NCBI RefSeq assembly: GCF_008369325.1
Contig: NZ_VOBI01000002.1
Span: 248,001-312,000, forward strand
Source: Pseudomonas sp. ANT_H12B
GTDB taxonomy: Bacteria; Pseudomonadota; Gammaproteobacteria; Pseudomonadales; Pseudomonadaceae
Direction of reading: 5' to 3'
Length of the DNA stretch: 64,000 bases
The number at the start of each line of letters is the position of its first letter. Position 1 is the first letter of the stretch. Below, piece by piece: positions 18,925-29,419 of the stretch. The translations under genes and the position numbers were made by a program. The notes under the pieces were generated by a model. That model ran no database searches, was not told where the DNA came from, and saw nothing but the letters and a program-made list of their open reading frames with translations.

Positions 18925-19016
18925 CCTGTGGGCGCCGGGCTTGCCCGCGATGCAGGCGACGCGGCCTGACGTCGAACCGAGTTGATGCCATCGCAGGCAA
19001 GCCAGCTCCCACAAGG
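18925..19016. repeat. REP pair inside the pil-chp operon
   Basis: Opposed imperfect arms CCTGTGGGCGCCGGGCTTGC(CCGCGATG) and GCCATCGCAGGCAAGCCAGC(TCCCACAAGG) occupy almost all of the gap between pilI and pilJ. Both arms have substitutions relative to the consensus. Because it is transcribed with the operon, the folded RNA could change the pilI/pilJ expression ratio. Confidence 0.85.
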
Positions 19017-19059
19017 TTCTCGGCAAGGTTCACAGGTGTTGGTAAACAGGCGAGGACCG

Positions 19060-21117
19060 ATGATAAAAGCAAAAACAGGCAAGCCAGAAGGGTCGCGCAG
19101 CCGCTCGCAGATCATCGCGCTGTTCATCGCGCTGATCATCTTCATCATGCTGCTGTTCGCCAACTTCGCTTACCTCAACACCCAAGCCACATACGATAAA
19201 CAGTACATCAGCCACGCCGGTGAGCTGCGCGTCTTGTCCCAGCGCATCGCCAAGTACGCCACCGAAGCCGCTGCCGGCAAAGCGGCGGCGTTCAAATTGC
19301 TCAGTGATGCGCGCAATGATTTTGCCCAACGCTGGAGCTATCTGAAGAAGGGCGACCCGTCCACCGGCCTGCCGCCGGCGCCGTCCACCGTGCGCCCGGA
19401 AATGCGCGCCGTGCAGCTCGACTGGGAGCGTCTGCTGAAAAACACCGATGCCATTCTCTCCAGCGAACAGACCGTGCTGTCGCTGCATCAGGTCGCCGCC
19501 ACACTGGCCGAAACCGTGCCGCAGTTGCAGGTCGAGTACGAAAAAGTCATCGAAACCCTTCTTCAACGCGGTGCCCCGGCCGCCCAGGTCGCGATGGCCC
19601 AGCGTCAATCGCTGTTGGCCGAGCGCATTTTGGGCGCGGTGAACACCGTGTTGTCCGGTGATGAAAATTCGCAGCAGGCCGCCGACGCCTTCGGTCGAGA
19701 TGCCGCACGTTTCGGTCAGGTGCTCAACGGCATGCTCCAGGGCAATCCGTCGCTGAAGGTCAGCCAGGTCGAAGATCGCGATGCGCGCGCACGGTTGATC
19801 GAAATTTCCGAGCTGTTCGAGTTCGTTTCGGGCTCGGTGGATGAAATCCTCGAAACCTCGCCGGAGCTGTTCAAGGTCCGCGAATCGGCGACCAACATAT
19901 TCACCCTGTCGCAAACCCTGCTCGACGAAGCCTCGCATCTGGCTGGCGGTTTCGAAAACCTCGCCGGCGGGCGAAACACCGACGAAATCGGTGGCTACGT
20001 GCTGGGCCTGGCGGCGTTGATGTCGATCATCCTCATTGGGTTGGTGATGGTGCGCGAAACCAATCGTCAGCTGCGCGAGACCGCCGAGAAGAACGAGCGC
20101 AATCAGAACGCGATCATGCGGCTGCTGGACGAGATCGAAGACCTGGCCGACGGCGACCTGACCGTGACGGCGTCGGTGACCGAAGACTTCACCGGGACCA
20201 TCGCCGACTCGATCAACTATTCCGTGGACCAGCTGCGCGACCTGGTGGCAACCATCAACCTCACCGCCGGCCAGGTCGCTGCGGCGGTGCAGGAAACTCA
20301 AGCTACCGCCATGCACCTGGCGCAGGCCTCGGAACATCAGGCTCAACAGATTTCCGAGGCCTCCACGGCGATCAACGAGATGGCTCAGTCCATCGATCAG
20401 GTGTCGGCCAACGCGGCGGAATCGTCGGCGGTGGCCGAGCGTTCGGTGGAAATCGCCAACAAGGGCAACGAGGTGGTGCACAACACCATCCACGGTATGG
20501 ACAACATTCGTGAGCAGATTCAGGACACCGCCAAACGCATCAAGCGTCTCGGCGAGTCTTCTCAGGAAATCGGCGACATTGTCAGCCTGATTGATGACAT
20601 CGCCGATCAAACCAATATCCTCGCACTCAACGCCGCCATCCAGGCGTCCATGGCCGGTGACGCCGGGCGCGGGTTTGCGGTGGTCGCCGATGAAGTGCAA
20701 CGGCTGGCCGAACGCTCATCCGCGGCGACCCGGCAAATCGAAACCCTGGTGCGGGCGATCCAGACCGACACCAACGAAGCGGTCATTTCCATGGAACAGA
20801 CCACCACCGAAGTGGTGCGCGGCGCCCGTCTGGCGCAGGATGCCGGAGTGGCCCTGGAAGAAATCGAGGGCGTATCGAAGACCCTCGCGGCGCTGATCCA
20901 GAGTATTTCCAATGCAGCGCAGCAACAGACGTCTTCGGCCGGGCAGATTTCCCTGACGATGAACGTGATCCAACAGATCACCACGCAGACCTCGTCCGGC
21001 TCCACCGCCACTGCCGAGAGCATCGGTAACCTGGCTAAAATGGCCAGTCAGTTGCGGCGTTCGGTGTCCGGCTTCACCTTGCCGGCCGCGAAGGCGCAGG
21101 CTGTGGACAAAGCTTGA
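19060..21117 (+). CDS. pilJ: Methyl-accepting chemoreceptor PilJ
   Basis: A 685-residue receptor of the Pil-Chp system. It has a first membrane helix [19 protein letters not shown] (residues about 17-35), a periplasmic region with PilJ/NIT-type helices ([19 protein letters not shown]), a second helix [19 protein letters not shown] near residue 315, a HAMP domain, and a signalling tip with [19 protein letters not shown] near residues 510-530. In P. aeruginosa PilJ senses pilus or surface contact. The start at 19060 follows a GAGG site; upstream codons fall in the REP. Confidence 0.95.
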   Translation: MIKAKTGKPEGSRSRSQIIALFIALIIFIMLLFANFAYLNTQATYDKQYISHAGELRVLSQRIAKYATEAAAGKAAAFKLLSDARNDFAQRWSYLKKGDPSTGLPPAPSTVRPEMRAVQLDWERLLKNTDAILSSEQTVLSLHQVAATLAETVPQLQVEYEKVIETLLQRGAPAAQVAMAQRQSLLAERILGAVNTVLSGDENSQQAADAFGRDAARFGQVLNGMLQGNPSLKVSQVEDRDARARLIEISELFEFVSGSVDEILETSPELFKVRESATNIFTLSQTLLDEASHLAGGFENLAGGRNTDEIGGYVLGLAALMSIILIGLVMVRETNRQLRETAEKNERNQNAIMRLLDEIEDLADGDLTVTASVTEDFTGTIADSINYSVDQLRDLVATINLTAGQVAAAVQETQATAMHLAQASEHQAQQISEASTAINEMAQSIDQVSANAAESSAVAERSVEIANKGNEVVHNTIHGMDNIREQIQDTAKRIKRLGESSQEIGDIVSLIDDIADQTNILALNAAIQASMAGDAGRGFAVVADEVQRLAERSSAATRQIETLVRAIQTDTNEAVISMEQTTTEVVRGARLAQDAGVALEEIEGVSKTLAALIQSISNAAQQQTSSAGQISLTMNVIQQITTQTSSGSTATAESIGNLAKMASQLRRSVSGFTLPAAKAQAVDKA

Positions 21118-21167
21118 ACCGCCCCCGGGCGCATGCTTCTTGACTGAAGTGAGGATTGGAGTGGTTT

Positions 21168-24100
21168 ATGGGTGATCGGCACGACTATGTGGCCCTCGAG
21201 TGGGTCAAAGGCGAGATTGCCGAAACGCTGAAGCAGGCTCATCAGGCAATCGAAGACCTGCTGGATGACCCGCAGGCGACGCACGCCCTGAGCGATTGTC
21301 TGGCGTGCGTCCATCAGGTTCACGGCAGTTTGCAGATGGTCGAGTTCTACGGCGCGGCGCTTCTTGCCGAAGAAATGGAACAGCTGACCACGGCCTTGCA
21401 GCACAACCGTGTCAGCCATCGCGATGAGGCGATCCATCTCTTGATGCAAGCCCTCGGGCAATTGCCGATCTACCTCGACCGGGTGCAAGGCGCCCGTCGT
21501 GATTTGCCGCTGGTGGTGTTGCCGCTGATCAACGATCTACGCAGTGCCCGTGGCGAAAGCCTGTTGTCGGAAACCAGCCTGTTCAGTCCGCAATTGCCCC
21601 ACTTGCCACCCCTGGACGAAGCGTCGCTGGCGCTGCTGGAACCTGCGGATTTACCGAACGTGCTGCGTAAATTGCGGCAAATGTTGCAGATGGCCCTGGT
21701 CGGGTTGCTGCGTGAGCAGGATGGGGAAACCAACCTCGATTATCTGACCAAGGTTTTCGCACGGCTCGAAGGCTTATGCGCAAATGCGCCCCTGAGCCCG
21801 TTGTGGCAAGTCGCCTCGGCGCTGGTCGAAGGCATGCGCGGCGGTGCGATCGCTAACAGTCCGGCGCTGCGCAGCCTGTTCAAGGACGCCGACAAAGAGC
21901 TCAAGCGCCTGCTCGAACAGGGCATGCCCGGAATCAATCAGCCGGCGCCGCCGGAGTTACTCAAAAGCTTGCTGTTCTACATTGCCAAGTCCGAACACCC
22001 CACCGGGCAGATGCTGACCATGAAAGATCGCTACTCACTTGACGATGCGCTGCCTGACAGCGCGATGGTCGACGAAGAACGAGCACGGCTGGCCGGCCCT
22101 GACCGCGACGCGATGCGCTCGGTGTTGGCGGCGCTGTGCGAAGAGCTGGTGCGGGTCAAGGAGCGCCTCGACCTGTTCGTGCGCAGCGACCGGCAGCACA
22201 CCTCCGACCTCGAAAGCCTGCTGGCGCCCCTGCGGCAAATTGCCGACACCCTGGCGGTGCTGGGTTTCGGTCAGCCGCGCAAGGTCATCATCGATCAACT
22301 GGCGGTGGTGCTGAGCCTGGCCCAGGGCCAGCGCGAACCCAACGACGCGATCCTCATGGACGTCGCCGGCGCCTTGCTCTATGTCGAAGCGACCCTGGCC
22401 GGAATGGTCGGTACCGTCGAGCCGGAAAGCCAGGATGAAAGCCGTCTGCCGACCACCGACCTGACGCAGATTCACCAGATCGTGATCAAGGAAGCACGCA
22501 TCTGCCTGCAACAGGCCAAGGACATGATCGTCGATTACATCGACGCCGACTGGGACCGTCAGCACTTGCAGCCATTGCCGGCCTTGCTGACCCAGGTGCG
22601 CGGTGCGCTGGCGATGATTCCGCTAAGCCGAGCGGCGAATCTGATCGAGACGTGCAACAACTTCATCCGCGAGCACCTGCTGCTGGACCCGGATCACCCC
22701 GGCTGGCAGGAACTGGACAGCCTGGCTGACGTCGTCACCAGCATCGAGTATTACCTGGAGCGCCTCAGCGACGACCCCGAAGCGCTTGGCGAACAGTTGC
22801 TCGACGTTGCGGAAAAAAGCCTGGCCGCGCTCGGTTTTTTCCCCAGCGAGCAGCAGGTGCCGGTGCTTGAGGATGTGCTCAGCCCCAGTGAAGCGCAGGT
22901 CATGCAGGACCTTCAGGCGCTGGACGATCCTGAGGTCGTGCAGACCTTGGCCGACGTACTCGCCAGCCCCGTGTCTGCGGTCAATCCGCCAGCCCTGACC
23001 ACACCCGGCAGCCTGTTGCCGCCGCCAGTGGGCGAGGAGCCGGTAGACGATGAGCTGCGGGAAGTCTTCCTCGAGGAGACCGACGAAGTCCTGGAAATTC
23101 TGGGTGAATACCTGCCGCGCTGGTCGGCCAATCCCGACAACAAATCGGACTTGAGTGAACTACGCCGGGCCTTCCACACGCTCAAAGGCAGTGGCCGGAT
23201 GGTGCGTGCGCTGATCCTTGGCGAACTGGCCTGGGCCGTGGAAAACCTGCTCAACCGGGTGCTTGAACAGAGCGTGCCACCCGGGGCGGCAGTGCAGCAG
23301 TTGCTGGCGGAGACGTTGAACCTGTTGCCGGAACTGGTGGCTGAATTTGCCGCTAATACCCAACGTCAGCGCAACGATGTCGATCAATTGGCCGCCCGCG
23401 CGCATGCCTTGGCCAAGGGTGATGCGCCTGCCAGCGATGAGGACACGCAAGATGTTGCTGCTCTCGATCCGCTGTTGCTGGAGATTTTCCGCAAAGAAGC
23501 CGAGACCCATTTAAGCAGTCTCAACCGCTTTCTCGACCAGGCAGCCGAACACGTACCGTTGCAGGCCAACGACGAATTGCAGCGGGCATTGCACACCCTC
23601 AAGGGCAGCGCTTCCATGGCCGGCGTCTTGCCGATTGCCGAGCTGGCCGCGCCCTTGGATCAGTTGGCCCGGGAGTACAAGGCCCACCTGATTGCCCTGG
23701 ACCTGGACGAAGTCGAGCTGCTGCTGGAAGCCGAAGGACTGTTTCGTCTCGGGCTGCGACAGCTCACGCGCGACCCGCTGGGGGACATTCCCGGCGCCCG
23801 CTCGTTGATCGAGCGCACCCAGGCGTTGCTGGCCGAGCGTCTGCAAACCTTGCTGAGTGCACCGAATACCGGCCTGCGCACCAAGCGCGATCCGCAGCTG
23901 ATCAATAACTTTCTCGCCCAAGGCATGGACATCCTGCTCGACGCCGAAAGCCTGTTGCAGCGCTGGCAGCAGCACCCCGGCGAGCGTCAGGAACTCAGTG
24001 CGCTGCTGGACGAATTGACCACCCTCGGCGAAGGCGCGCACCTGGCTGATTTGCACCCGGTGGATGAGCTTTGCGAAGCCTTGCTCGACCTCTATGGTGC

Positions 24101-27068
24101 GGTCGAAGAAAGCAGCCTGGCGGTCAGCGAAGCGTTTTTCCATGAGGCACAAAGTGCCCACGAAGCGCTGATCAACATGCTCGACGAACTGGCTGCCGGC
24201 CAGGAAGTCAGCCCGCAACCGGAACGCATCCGGGCCTTGCACGGGTTGCTCGACGCCAGTCTTGATCCGTCGGCAATGGGGCTGATTCGAAGCGACGGCA
24301 GCCGAACCTTGAGCATCCGCGAACTGGGCAGCGCCACCGCCGAACTGGAGCAGACTGCCACCCAAGTCGAGCTGGACGATGAAATCGTTTCGATCTTCCT
24401 CGAAGAGGCAGTGGATATCCTCGAAAGCGTCGGCCAGGCCTTGCAGCGCTGGCTGAGCGACCCGGACAATGCCGCGCCGTTGTTGTCCTTGCAGCGAGAT
24501 TTGCACACCCTCAAGGGCGGCGCGCGGATGGCCGAGATCGAGCCGGTCGGTGACCTGGCCCATGAATTGGAAAGTCTTTACGAAGGTCTGGTGGACCGCC
24601 GCTACACCCACAGCGAAGCGCTTGCGCACCTGCTGCAACAGAGTCACGACCGGCTCGCGCAGTTGCTCGAACAGTTGCAGAACCAACAGCCATTGGGCGA
24701 TCCGAGTGAGCTGATCCAGGCCATTCGCGAGTATCGCCAAGGCAATGCCAACGCTGTTGAAGTGGCCGAGCCGGCCAGGGCTGAGGATTCACCGGGCCAT
24801 GATCCAGAGCTTCTGGAGATCTTCCTCGAGGAAGGTTTCGACATCATCGAAAACTCCGGTGCGGCGCTGGTGCGATGGCAGGCCGAACCTTCGAATCGCC
24901 AGGAAGTGGAAACCCTGCTGCGCGACCTGCACACCCTCAAGGGAGGCGCGCGGATGGTGGAAATCGCCCCGATCGGCGACCTGGCCCATGAGCTGGAATT
25001 CCTCTACGAAGGCCTCTCCGCTGGCGTGCTGCAATCCACGGCTGCGTTGTTCGAGTTGTTGCAAAGCAGCCACGACCGCCTGGCGCAGATGCTCGACGCA
25101 ACCCGCGCTGGCCAGCCGTTACCGCCGGCCGATCGACTGATCGATGCGATCAAGAATTTCAGTCATCCGGCCGTGCTCGAAGCGCCGGTTGCGACACCTG
25201 CGGTGCTTAAACCCGAGCCGCCCGCGCTGCAACCCGATGCCAGTGCGGACATGGTCAAGGTCTCGGCGGAACTGCTCGACGACCTGGTCAATCTGGCTGG
25301 CGAGACGTCGATCTTCCGTGGCCGGATCGAACAACAGGCCAACGACGCTCAAGTCGCGTTGAACGAGATGGAAACCACCATCGAACGGATGCGCGATCAG
25401 TTGCGTCGCCTGGATACGCAAACCCAGGGGCAGATTCTCAGTCGTCAGCAAGTCGAAGCCGAACGCCTGGGTTACGAAGAATTCGACCCGCTGGAAATGG
25501 ACCGTCATTCGCTGTTGCAGCAATTGTCTCGGGCGCTGTTCGAGTCGGCTTCCGACCTGCTCGACCTCAAGGAAACCCTCGACCGGCGCAATCAGGAAGC
25601 GCAAAACCTGTTGCAACAGCAAGGCCGCATCAACACCGAGTTGCAGGAAGGCCTGATGCGTACGCGCATGGTGCCGTTCGAACGGATGATGCCGCGCTTG
25701 AAGCGCATTGTTCGTCAGGTCTCCAGCGAGTTGGGCAAGGACGTGGAATTCATCGTTGGCAATGCCGAAGGCGAGATGGATCGCAACGTCCTCGAACGCA
25801 TGGCCGCGCCTTTGGAACACATGCTGCGTAACGCTGTGGACCATGGGCTGGAATCCGCCGAGGTGCGTATCGCGGCAGGTAAACCGGCGCAAGGTCGAAT
25901 CACGCTTGATCTGTCGCGAGAGGGCGGCGACATCATTTTCGACATCCGCGACGATGGCGCCGGTGTGCCGCTGGACGCGGTGCGGCGCAAGGCGATCAAG
26001 CGCGGATTACTCGCCCCGGACAACGACCTCAGCGACCGCGATGTGTTGCAGTTTATCCTGCAACCGGGGTTTTCCACGGCCGAGAAAATCACCCAGATTT
26101 CCGGGCGCGGCGTCGGCATGGACGTGGTTCACGAAGAAGTCCGGCAGCTGGGCGGGAGTATGAGCATCGACTCTGTGCCCGGGCAAGGCGTGCATTTCCG
26201 GATTCGTCTGCCGTTCACCGTGTCGGTCAACCGCGCGCTGATGGTGCAGTGCGGGGACGATCAATACGCGATCCCGCTGAACACCATCGACGGCATCGTG
26301 CGCGTGCTGCCCAACGAACTCGAAGGGCATTACCGGCTCGATCCGCCGACCTACAAATACGCCGGGCAACACTATGAACTGTGCTATCTCGGCGAACTGC
26401 TGAAAACCAGCCACCGTCCGAAACTGCTGGGCCAGAGCCTGCCGCTGCCGGTGTTGCTGGTGCAGTGCAATGAGCGGCACATCGCGGTGCAAGTCGACTC
26501 CATGGCCGGCACTCGCGAGATCGTGGTCAAAAGCCTCGGCCCGCAGTTTGCAGCGGTGCAGGGTTTGTCCGGGGCCACGATTCTCGGCGATGGCCGGGTG
26601 GTGCTGATTCTCGATTTGCTGGCACCTATTCGCGCGATGCAGGCCCGCGTGCCGCAACAGTCAGCGACTCAGGACGCGGAGGTCGAGCCGCACAAGCCAT
26701 TGCTGGTGTTGGTGGTCGACGACTCGGTCACCGTGCGCAAGGTCACCAGCCGTTTGCTCGAGCGCCACGGCATGAACGTACTGACCGCCAAGGACGGTGT
26801 CGACGCCATGCTGCTGCTCGAAGAGCACCTGCCTGACCTGATGCTGCTGGACATCGAAATGCCGCGCATGGACGGCTTCGAAGTGGCAACCCAGGTGCGC
26901 AGCGATGAACGATTGCAACACCTGCCGATCATCATGATCACTTCCAGAACCGGCCAGAAACACCGCGACCGCGCCATGTCCATCGGCGTCAACGACTACC
27001 TCGGCAAGCCGTACCAGGAATCGGTGCTGCTCGAAAGCATCGCCTTGTGGAGCAAAACCCATGCTTGA
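21168..27068 (+). CDS. chpA: Hybrid chemotaxis histidine kinase ChpA/PilL
   Basis: A very large (1966-residue) CheA-type kinase of the twitching pathway. There is a degenerate N-terminal HPt-like segment (VHQVHGSLQM, residue about 50), then four HPt domains with HTLKGS or HTLKGG motifs at about residues 669, 807, 1112 and 1254. A CheA dimerisation region follows, then an HATPase with HMLRNAVDHGLE (about 1550), DIRDDGAGVPLD and GRGVGMDVVHEEV. A CheW domain comes near 1690 and a C-terminal receiver from about 1843 (VVDDSVTVRK, LLDIEMPRMDGFE, YLGKPYQE). A GGAG site is 6 bases before the ATG. It overlaps chpC by 8 bases. Confidence 0.95.
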   Translation: MGDRHDYVALEWVKGEIAETLKQAHQAIEDLLDDPQATHALSDCLACVHQVHGSLQMVEFYGAALLAEEMEQLTTALQHNRVSHRDEAIHLLMQALGQLPIYLDRVQGARRDLPLVVLPLINDLRSARGESLLSETSLFSPQLPHLPPLDEASLALLEPADLPNVLRKLRQMLQMALVGLLREQDGETNLDYLTKVFARLEGLCANAPLSPLWQVASALVEGMRGGAIANSPALRSLFKDADKELKRLLEQGMPGINQPAPPELLKSLLFYIAKSEHPTGQMLTMKDRYSLDDALPDSAMVDEERARLAGPDRDAMRSVLAALCEELVRVKERLDLFVRSDRQHTSDLESLLAPLRQIADTLAVLGFGQPRKVIIDQLAVVLSLAQGQREPNDAILMDVAGALLYVEATLAGMVGTVEPESQDESRLPTTDLTQIHQIVIKEARICLQQAKDMIVDYIDADWDRQHLQPLPALLTQVRGALAMIPLSRAANLIETCNNFIREHLLLDPDHPGWQELDSLADVVTSIEYYLERLSDDPEALGEQLLDVAEKSLAALGFFPSEQQVPVLEDVLSPSEAQVMQDLQALDDPEVVQTLADVLASPVSAVNPPALTTPGSLLPPPVGEEPVDDELREVFLEETDEVLEILGEYLPRWSANPDNKSDLSELRRAFHTLKGSGRMVRALILGELAWAVENLLNRVLEQSVPPGAAVQQLLAETLNLLPELVAEFAANTQRQRNDVDQLAARAHALAKGDAPASDEDTQDVAALDPLLLEIFRKEAETHLSSLNRFLDQAAEHVPLQANDELQRALHTLKGSASMAGVLPIAELAAPLDQLAREYKAHLIALDLDEVELLLEAEGLFRLGLRQLTRDPLGDIPGARSLIERTQALLAERLQTLLSAPNTGLRTKRDPQLINNFLAQGMDILLDAESLLQRWQQHPGERQELSALLDELTTLGEGAHLADLHPVDELCEALLDLYGAVEESSLAVSEAFFHEAQSAHEALINMLDELAAGQEVSPQPERIRALHGLLDASLDPSAMGLIRSDGSRTLSIRELGSATAELEQTATQVELDDEIVSIFLEEAVDILESVGQALQRWLSDPDNAAPLLSLQRDLHTLKGGARMAEIEPVGDLAHELESLYEGLVDRRYTHSEALAHLLQQSHDRLAQLLEQLQNQQPLGDPSELIQAIREYRQGNANAVEVAEPARAEDSPGHDPELLEIFLEEGFDIIENSGAALVRWQAEPSNRQEVETLLRDLHTLKGGARMVEIAPIGDLAHELEFLYEGLSAGVLQSTAALFELLQSSHDRLAQMLDATRAGQPLPPADRLIDAIKNFSHPAVLEAPVATPAVLKPEPPALQPDASADMVKVSAELLDDLVNLAGETSIFRGRIEQQANDAQVALNEMETTIERMRDQLRRLDTQTQGQILSRQQVEAERLGYEEFDPLEMDRHSLLQQLSRALFESASDLLDLKETLDRRNQEAQNLLQQQGRINTELQEGLMRTRMVPFERMMPRLKRIVRQVSSELGKDVEFIVGNAEGEMDRNVLERMAAPLEHMLRNAVDHGLESAEVRIAAGKPAQGRITLDLSREGGDIIFDIRDDGAGVPLDAVRRKAIKRGLLAPDNDLSDRDVLQFILQPGFSTAEKITQISGRGVGMDVVHEEVRQLGGSMSIDSVPGQGVHFRIRLPFTVSVNRALMVQCGDDQYAIPLNTIDGIVRVLPNELEGHYRLDPPTYKYAGQHYELCYLGELLKTSHRPKLLGQSLPLPVLLVQCNERHIAVQVDSMAGTREIVVKSLGPQFAAVQGLSGATILGDGRVVLILDLLAPIRAMQARVPQQSATQDAEVEPHKPLLVLVVDDSVTVRKVTSRLLERHGMNVLTAKDGVDAMLLLEEHLPDLMLLDIEMPRMDGFEVATQVRSDERLQHLPIIMITSRTGQKHRDRAMSIGVNDYLGKPYQESVLLESIALWSKTHA

Positions 27069-27519
27069 GCACCGCACCAGCAACCTGACCGGCCTGCTGT
27101 TGCCCCTGGCTGACCGCAACCTGATCCTGCCCAACGTCGCCGTTGCGGAGCTTATTGATTACCAACCCAGCGCCTTCGACCTCGACACTCCGCCGTGGTA
27201 CCTCGGGCGGGTCATGTGGCGGAACCGGCAGATTCCGTTGCTCAGTTTCGAGTCGGCGTGTGGGCAGAAAATCGTCATCGGTGAGCGGGCGCGGATTGTC
27301 ATTCTCAATGCGCTCGGTGGGCGGCCCGATTTGAAATTCATCGCCTTGCTGGTGCAGGGGATTCCGCGCTCGTACAAGCTCGACAGTCAGTTGAGCTATG
27401 TGGATGTGCCGTTGTGCTCGCTGGAACAGGCGGCGGTGCAGGTGGGGGAGCAAGTGGCCAAAGTCCCTGACTTATTGGCGCTGGAGGAGTTGTTGATAAA
27501 GGCCGGGCTCGCCAATTGA
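27061..27519 (+). CDS. chpC: CheW-like protein ChpC
   Basis: A 152-residue CheW-type adaptor, the second of the cluster. It has a divergent CheW fold: LTGLLLPLADRNLILPNVAV at the start, then WYLGRVMWRNRQIPLLSFES near residue 45. In P. aeruginosa ChpC is thought to connect additional receptors to ChpA. It overlaps the end of chpA by 8 bases and is the last gene of the operon; the CheB-like gene chpB that lies between chpA and chpC in P. aeruginosa is missing. Confidence 0.9.
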   Translation: MLEHRTSNLTGLLLPLADRNLILPNVAVAELIDYQPSAFDLDTPPWYLGRVMWRNRQIPLLSFESACGQKIVIGERARIVILNALGGRPDLKFIALLVQGIPRSYKLDSQLSYVDVPLCSLEQAAVQVGEQVAKVPDLLALEELLIKAGLAN

Positions 27520-27540
27520 TTCGGCGGTGATTTCACCGGC

Positions 27541-27618
27541 GTCATCGCGGGCAAGCCCGCTCCCCCAGTATTTGAGTCACTCGCAAAACCAGTGGGAGCG
27601 GGCTTGCCCGCGATGACG
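27541..27618. repeat. REP pair
   Basis: Opposed arms GTCATCGCGGGCAAGCCCGC(TCC) and GTGGGAGCGGGCTTGCCCGC(GATGAC), about 25 bases apart, between chpC and the mdc promoter region. Beyond possible transcript-end stabilisation, I see no function. Confidence 0.9.
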
Positions 27619-27651
27619 TCAGCACTGGCAGCGAAAGTCGTCTGTCAATCA

Positions 27652-27666
27652 TTACGGCGACCGTAA
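27652..27666. promoter_or_regulatory. Candidate MdcR operator upstream of mdcA
   Basis: TTACGG-CGA-CCGTAA is a perfect 15-base dyad, 82 bases before the mdcA start codon. Within it T at 27653 and A at 27665 are 11 bases apart, the T-N11-A spacing typical of LysR-family binding sites. mdcR, at the far end of the operon, encodes a LysR-type protein, so this is the obvious candidate recognition site. Assignment is inference from position and symmetry. Confidence 0.55.
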
Positions 27667-27748
27667 CGATCCGTCTCTCTGCTTGATTGATGTCCCCCAC
27701 CCAACGCTCCTAAGGTGACTCCCACGACAGCGAACCCGTGGAGTGGTC

Positions 27749-29419
27749 ATGACAACAACAATATCCCCCGACTCGCGATGGACGCGGCGGCGCAGCGAAA
27801 AGCAGCGACGGCTCGAGCTGGTACGGGGTATCGCCGACGGTGTGGTGTTGCCCACCGACAAGATCGTTGCGGCGCTGGAGGCGTTGATCCTGCCCGGCGA
27901 CCGTGTGGTGCTGGAAGGCAATAACCAGAAGCAGGCGGATTTCCTCTCCCGCTCCCTGGCCAAGGCCGATCCCGCGAAACTGCATAACCTGCACATGATC
28001 ATGCCCAGCGTCGGACGCTCCGAGCACCTGGACCTGTTTGAACGCGGCATCGCCCGCAAACTCGACTTCTCTTTCGCCGGCACCCAAAGCCTGCGCATCA
28101 GCCAGCTGCTGGAAGACGGCCTGCTGGAAATCGGCGCGATCCACACCTACATCGAGCTCTATGCGCGGCTGGTGGTCGACCTGATTCCCAACGTCGTGCT
28201 CTCCGCCGGTTTCATGGCCGACCGCGCCGGCAACATCTACACCGGCCCGAGCACCGAAGACACCCCTGCATTGATCGAACCGGCCGCCTTCAGCGACGGC
28301 ATCGTCATTGTCCAGGTCAATCAGTTGGTGGACGATGTCAGCGAACTGCCTCGCGTCGATATCCCGGCCTCCTGGGTAGATTTCGTGGTGGTGGCCGACA
28401 AGCCGTTCTACATCGAACCGCTGTTCACCCGCGACCCTCGCCACATCAAGCCTGTGCACGTGCTGATGGCGATGATGGCGATCCGCGGGATCTACGAAAA
28501 ACACAACGTCCAGTCCCTGAACCACGGCATCGGTTTCAACACCGCCGCCATCGAATTGATCCTCCCGACCTACGGCGAATCCCTGGGCCTGAAGGGCAAG
28601 ATCTGCCGCAACTGGACCCTCAATCCGCACCCAACCTTGATCCCGGCCATCGAAAGTGGCTGGGTCGAAAGCGTGCATTGCTTCGGCACTGAACTGGGCA
28701 TGGAAAACTACATCGCCGCTCGCCCCGACGTGTTCTTCACCGGGCGCGACGGCTCCCTGCGTTCCAACCGGATGTTCTGCCAACTGGCCGGGCAATACGC
28801 GGTGGACCTGTTCATCGGCGCCACCCTGCAAGTCGACGGCGACGGTCATTCCTCCACCGTGACGCGCGGCCGCCTGGCCGGTTTCGGTGGTGCGCCGAAC
28901 ATGGGCCATGACCCGCGCGGTCGCCGCCACGGCACACCGGCCTGGCTCGATATGCGCCACGATGACGCTCCCGAAGCGCTGCTCGAACGCGGCAAAAAAC
29001 TCGTGGTGCAAATGGTCGAGACTTTCCAGGAGGGCGGCAAACCGACCTTCGTCGAAACCCTCGACGCGGTGGAGGTGGCGAGAAAAAGCGGCATGCCACT
29101 GGCGCCGATCATGATTTACGGCGACGACGTCACCCACCTGCTGACCGAAGAAGGCATCGCCTATTTGTACAAGGCGCGTTCGCTGGAAGAGCGTCAGGCA
29201 ATGATCGCGGCCGTGGCCGGAGTCACCGTCATCGGTCTGCGCCACAACCCGAAAGACACCGCCCGCATGCGCCGCGAAGGCCTGATCGCCTTGCCCGAAG
29301 ACCTCGGCATCCGCCGCACCGACGCCACCCGCGAACTGCTCGCAGCGAAAAGCGTGGCCGATCTGGTCGAGTGGTCCGGTGGCCTCTACAACCCGCCCGC
29401 CAAGTTCAGGAGCTGGTAA
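27749..29419 (+). CDS. mdcA: Malonate decarboxylase alpha subunit (acetyl-S-ACP:malonate ACP transferase)
   Basis: MdcA moves the acyl carrier protein from acetyl- to malonyl-thioester, the entry step of biotin-independent malonate decarboxylation. The 556-residue protein is full length; [20 protein letters not shown] near residue 50, [20 protein letters not shown] and [20 protein letters not shown] are recognisable family stretches. A GTGGAG site lies 5 bases before the ATG. It is first of a nine-gene operon and its stop overlaps the mdcB start by one base. Confidence 0.95.
   Translation: MTTTISPDSRWTRRRSEKQRRLELVRGIADGVVLPTDKIVAALEALILPGDRVVLEGNNQKQADFLSRSLAKADPAKLHNLHMIMPSVGRSEHLDLFERGIARKLDFSFAGTQSLRISQLLEDGLLEIGAIHTYIELYARLVVDLIPNVVLSAGFMADRAGNIYTGPSTEDTPALIEPAAFSDGIVIVQVNQLVDDVSELPRVDIPASWVDFVVVADKPFYIEPLFTRDPRHIKPVHVLMAMMAIRGIYEKHNVQSLNHGIGFNTAAIELILPTYGESLGLKGKICRNWTLNPHPTLIPAIESGWVESVHCFGTELGMENYIAARPDVFFTGRDGSLRSNRMFCQLAGQYAVDLFIGATLQVDGDGHSSTVTRGRLAGFGGAPNMGHDPRGRRHGTPAWLDMRHDDAPEALLERGKKLVVQMVETFQEGGKPTFVETLDAVEVARKSGMPLAPIMIYGDDVTHLLTEEGIAYLYKARSLEERQAMIAAVAGVTVIGLRHNPKDTARMRREGLIALPEDLGIRRTDATRELLAAKSVADLVEWSGGLYNPPAKFRSW

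Noticed and set aside
19030..20700. A 556-codon open frame antisense to pilJ
   Set aside because: Low-complexity shadow of the coiled-coil receptor; the + strand protein is clearly PilJ.
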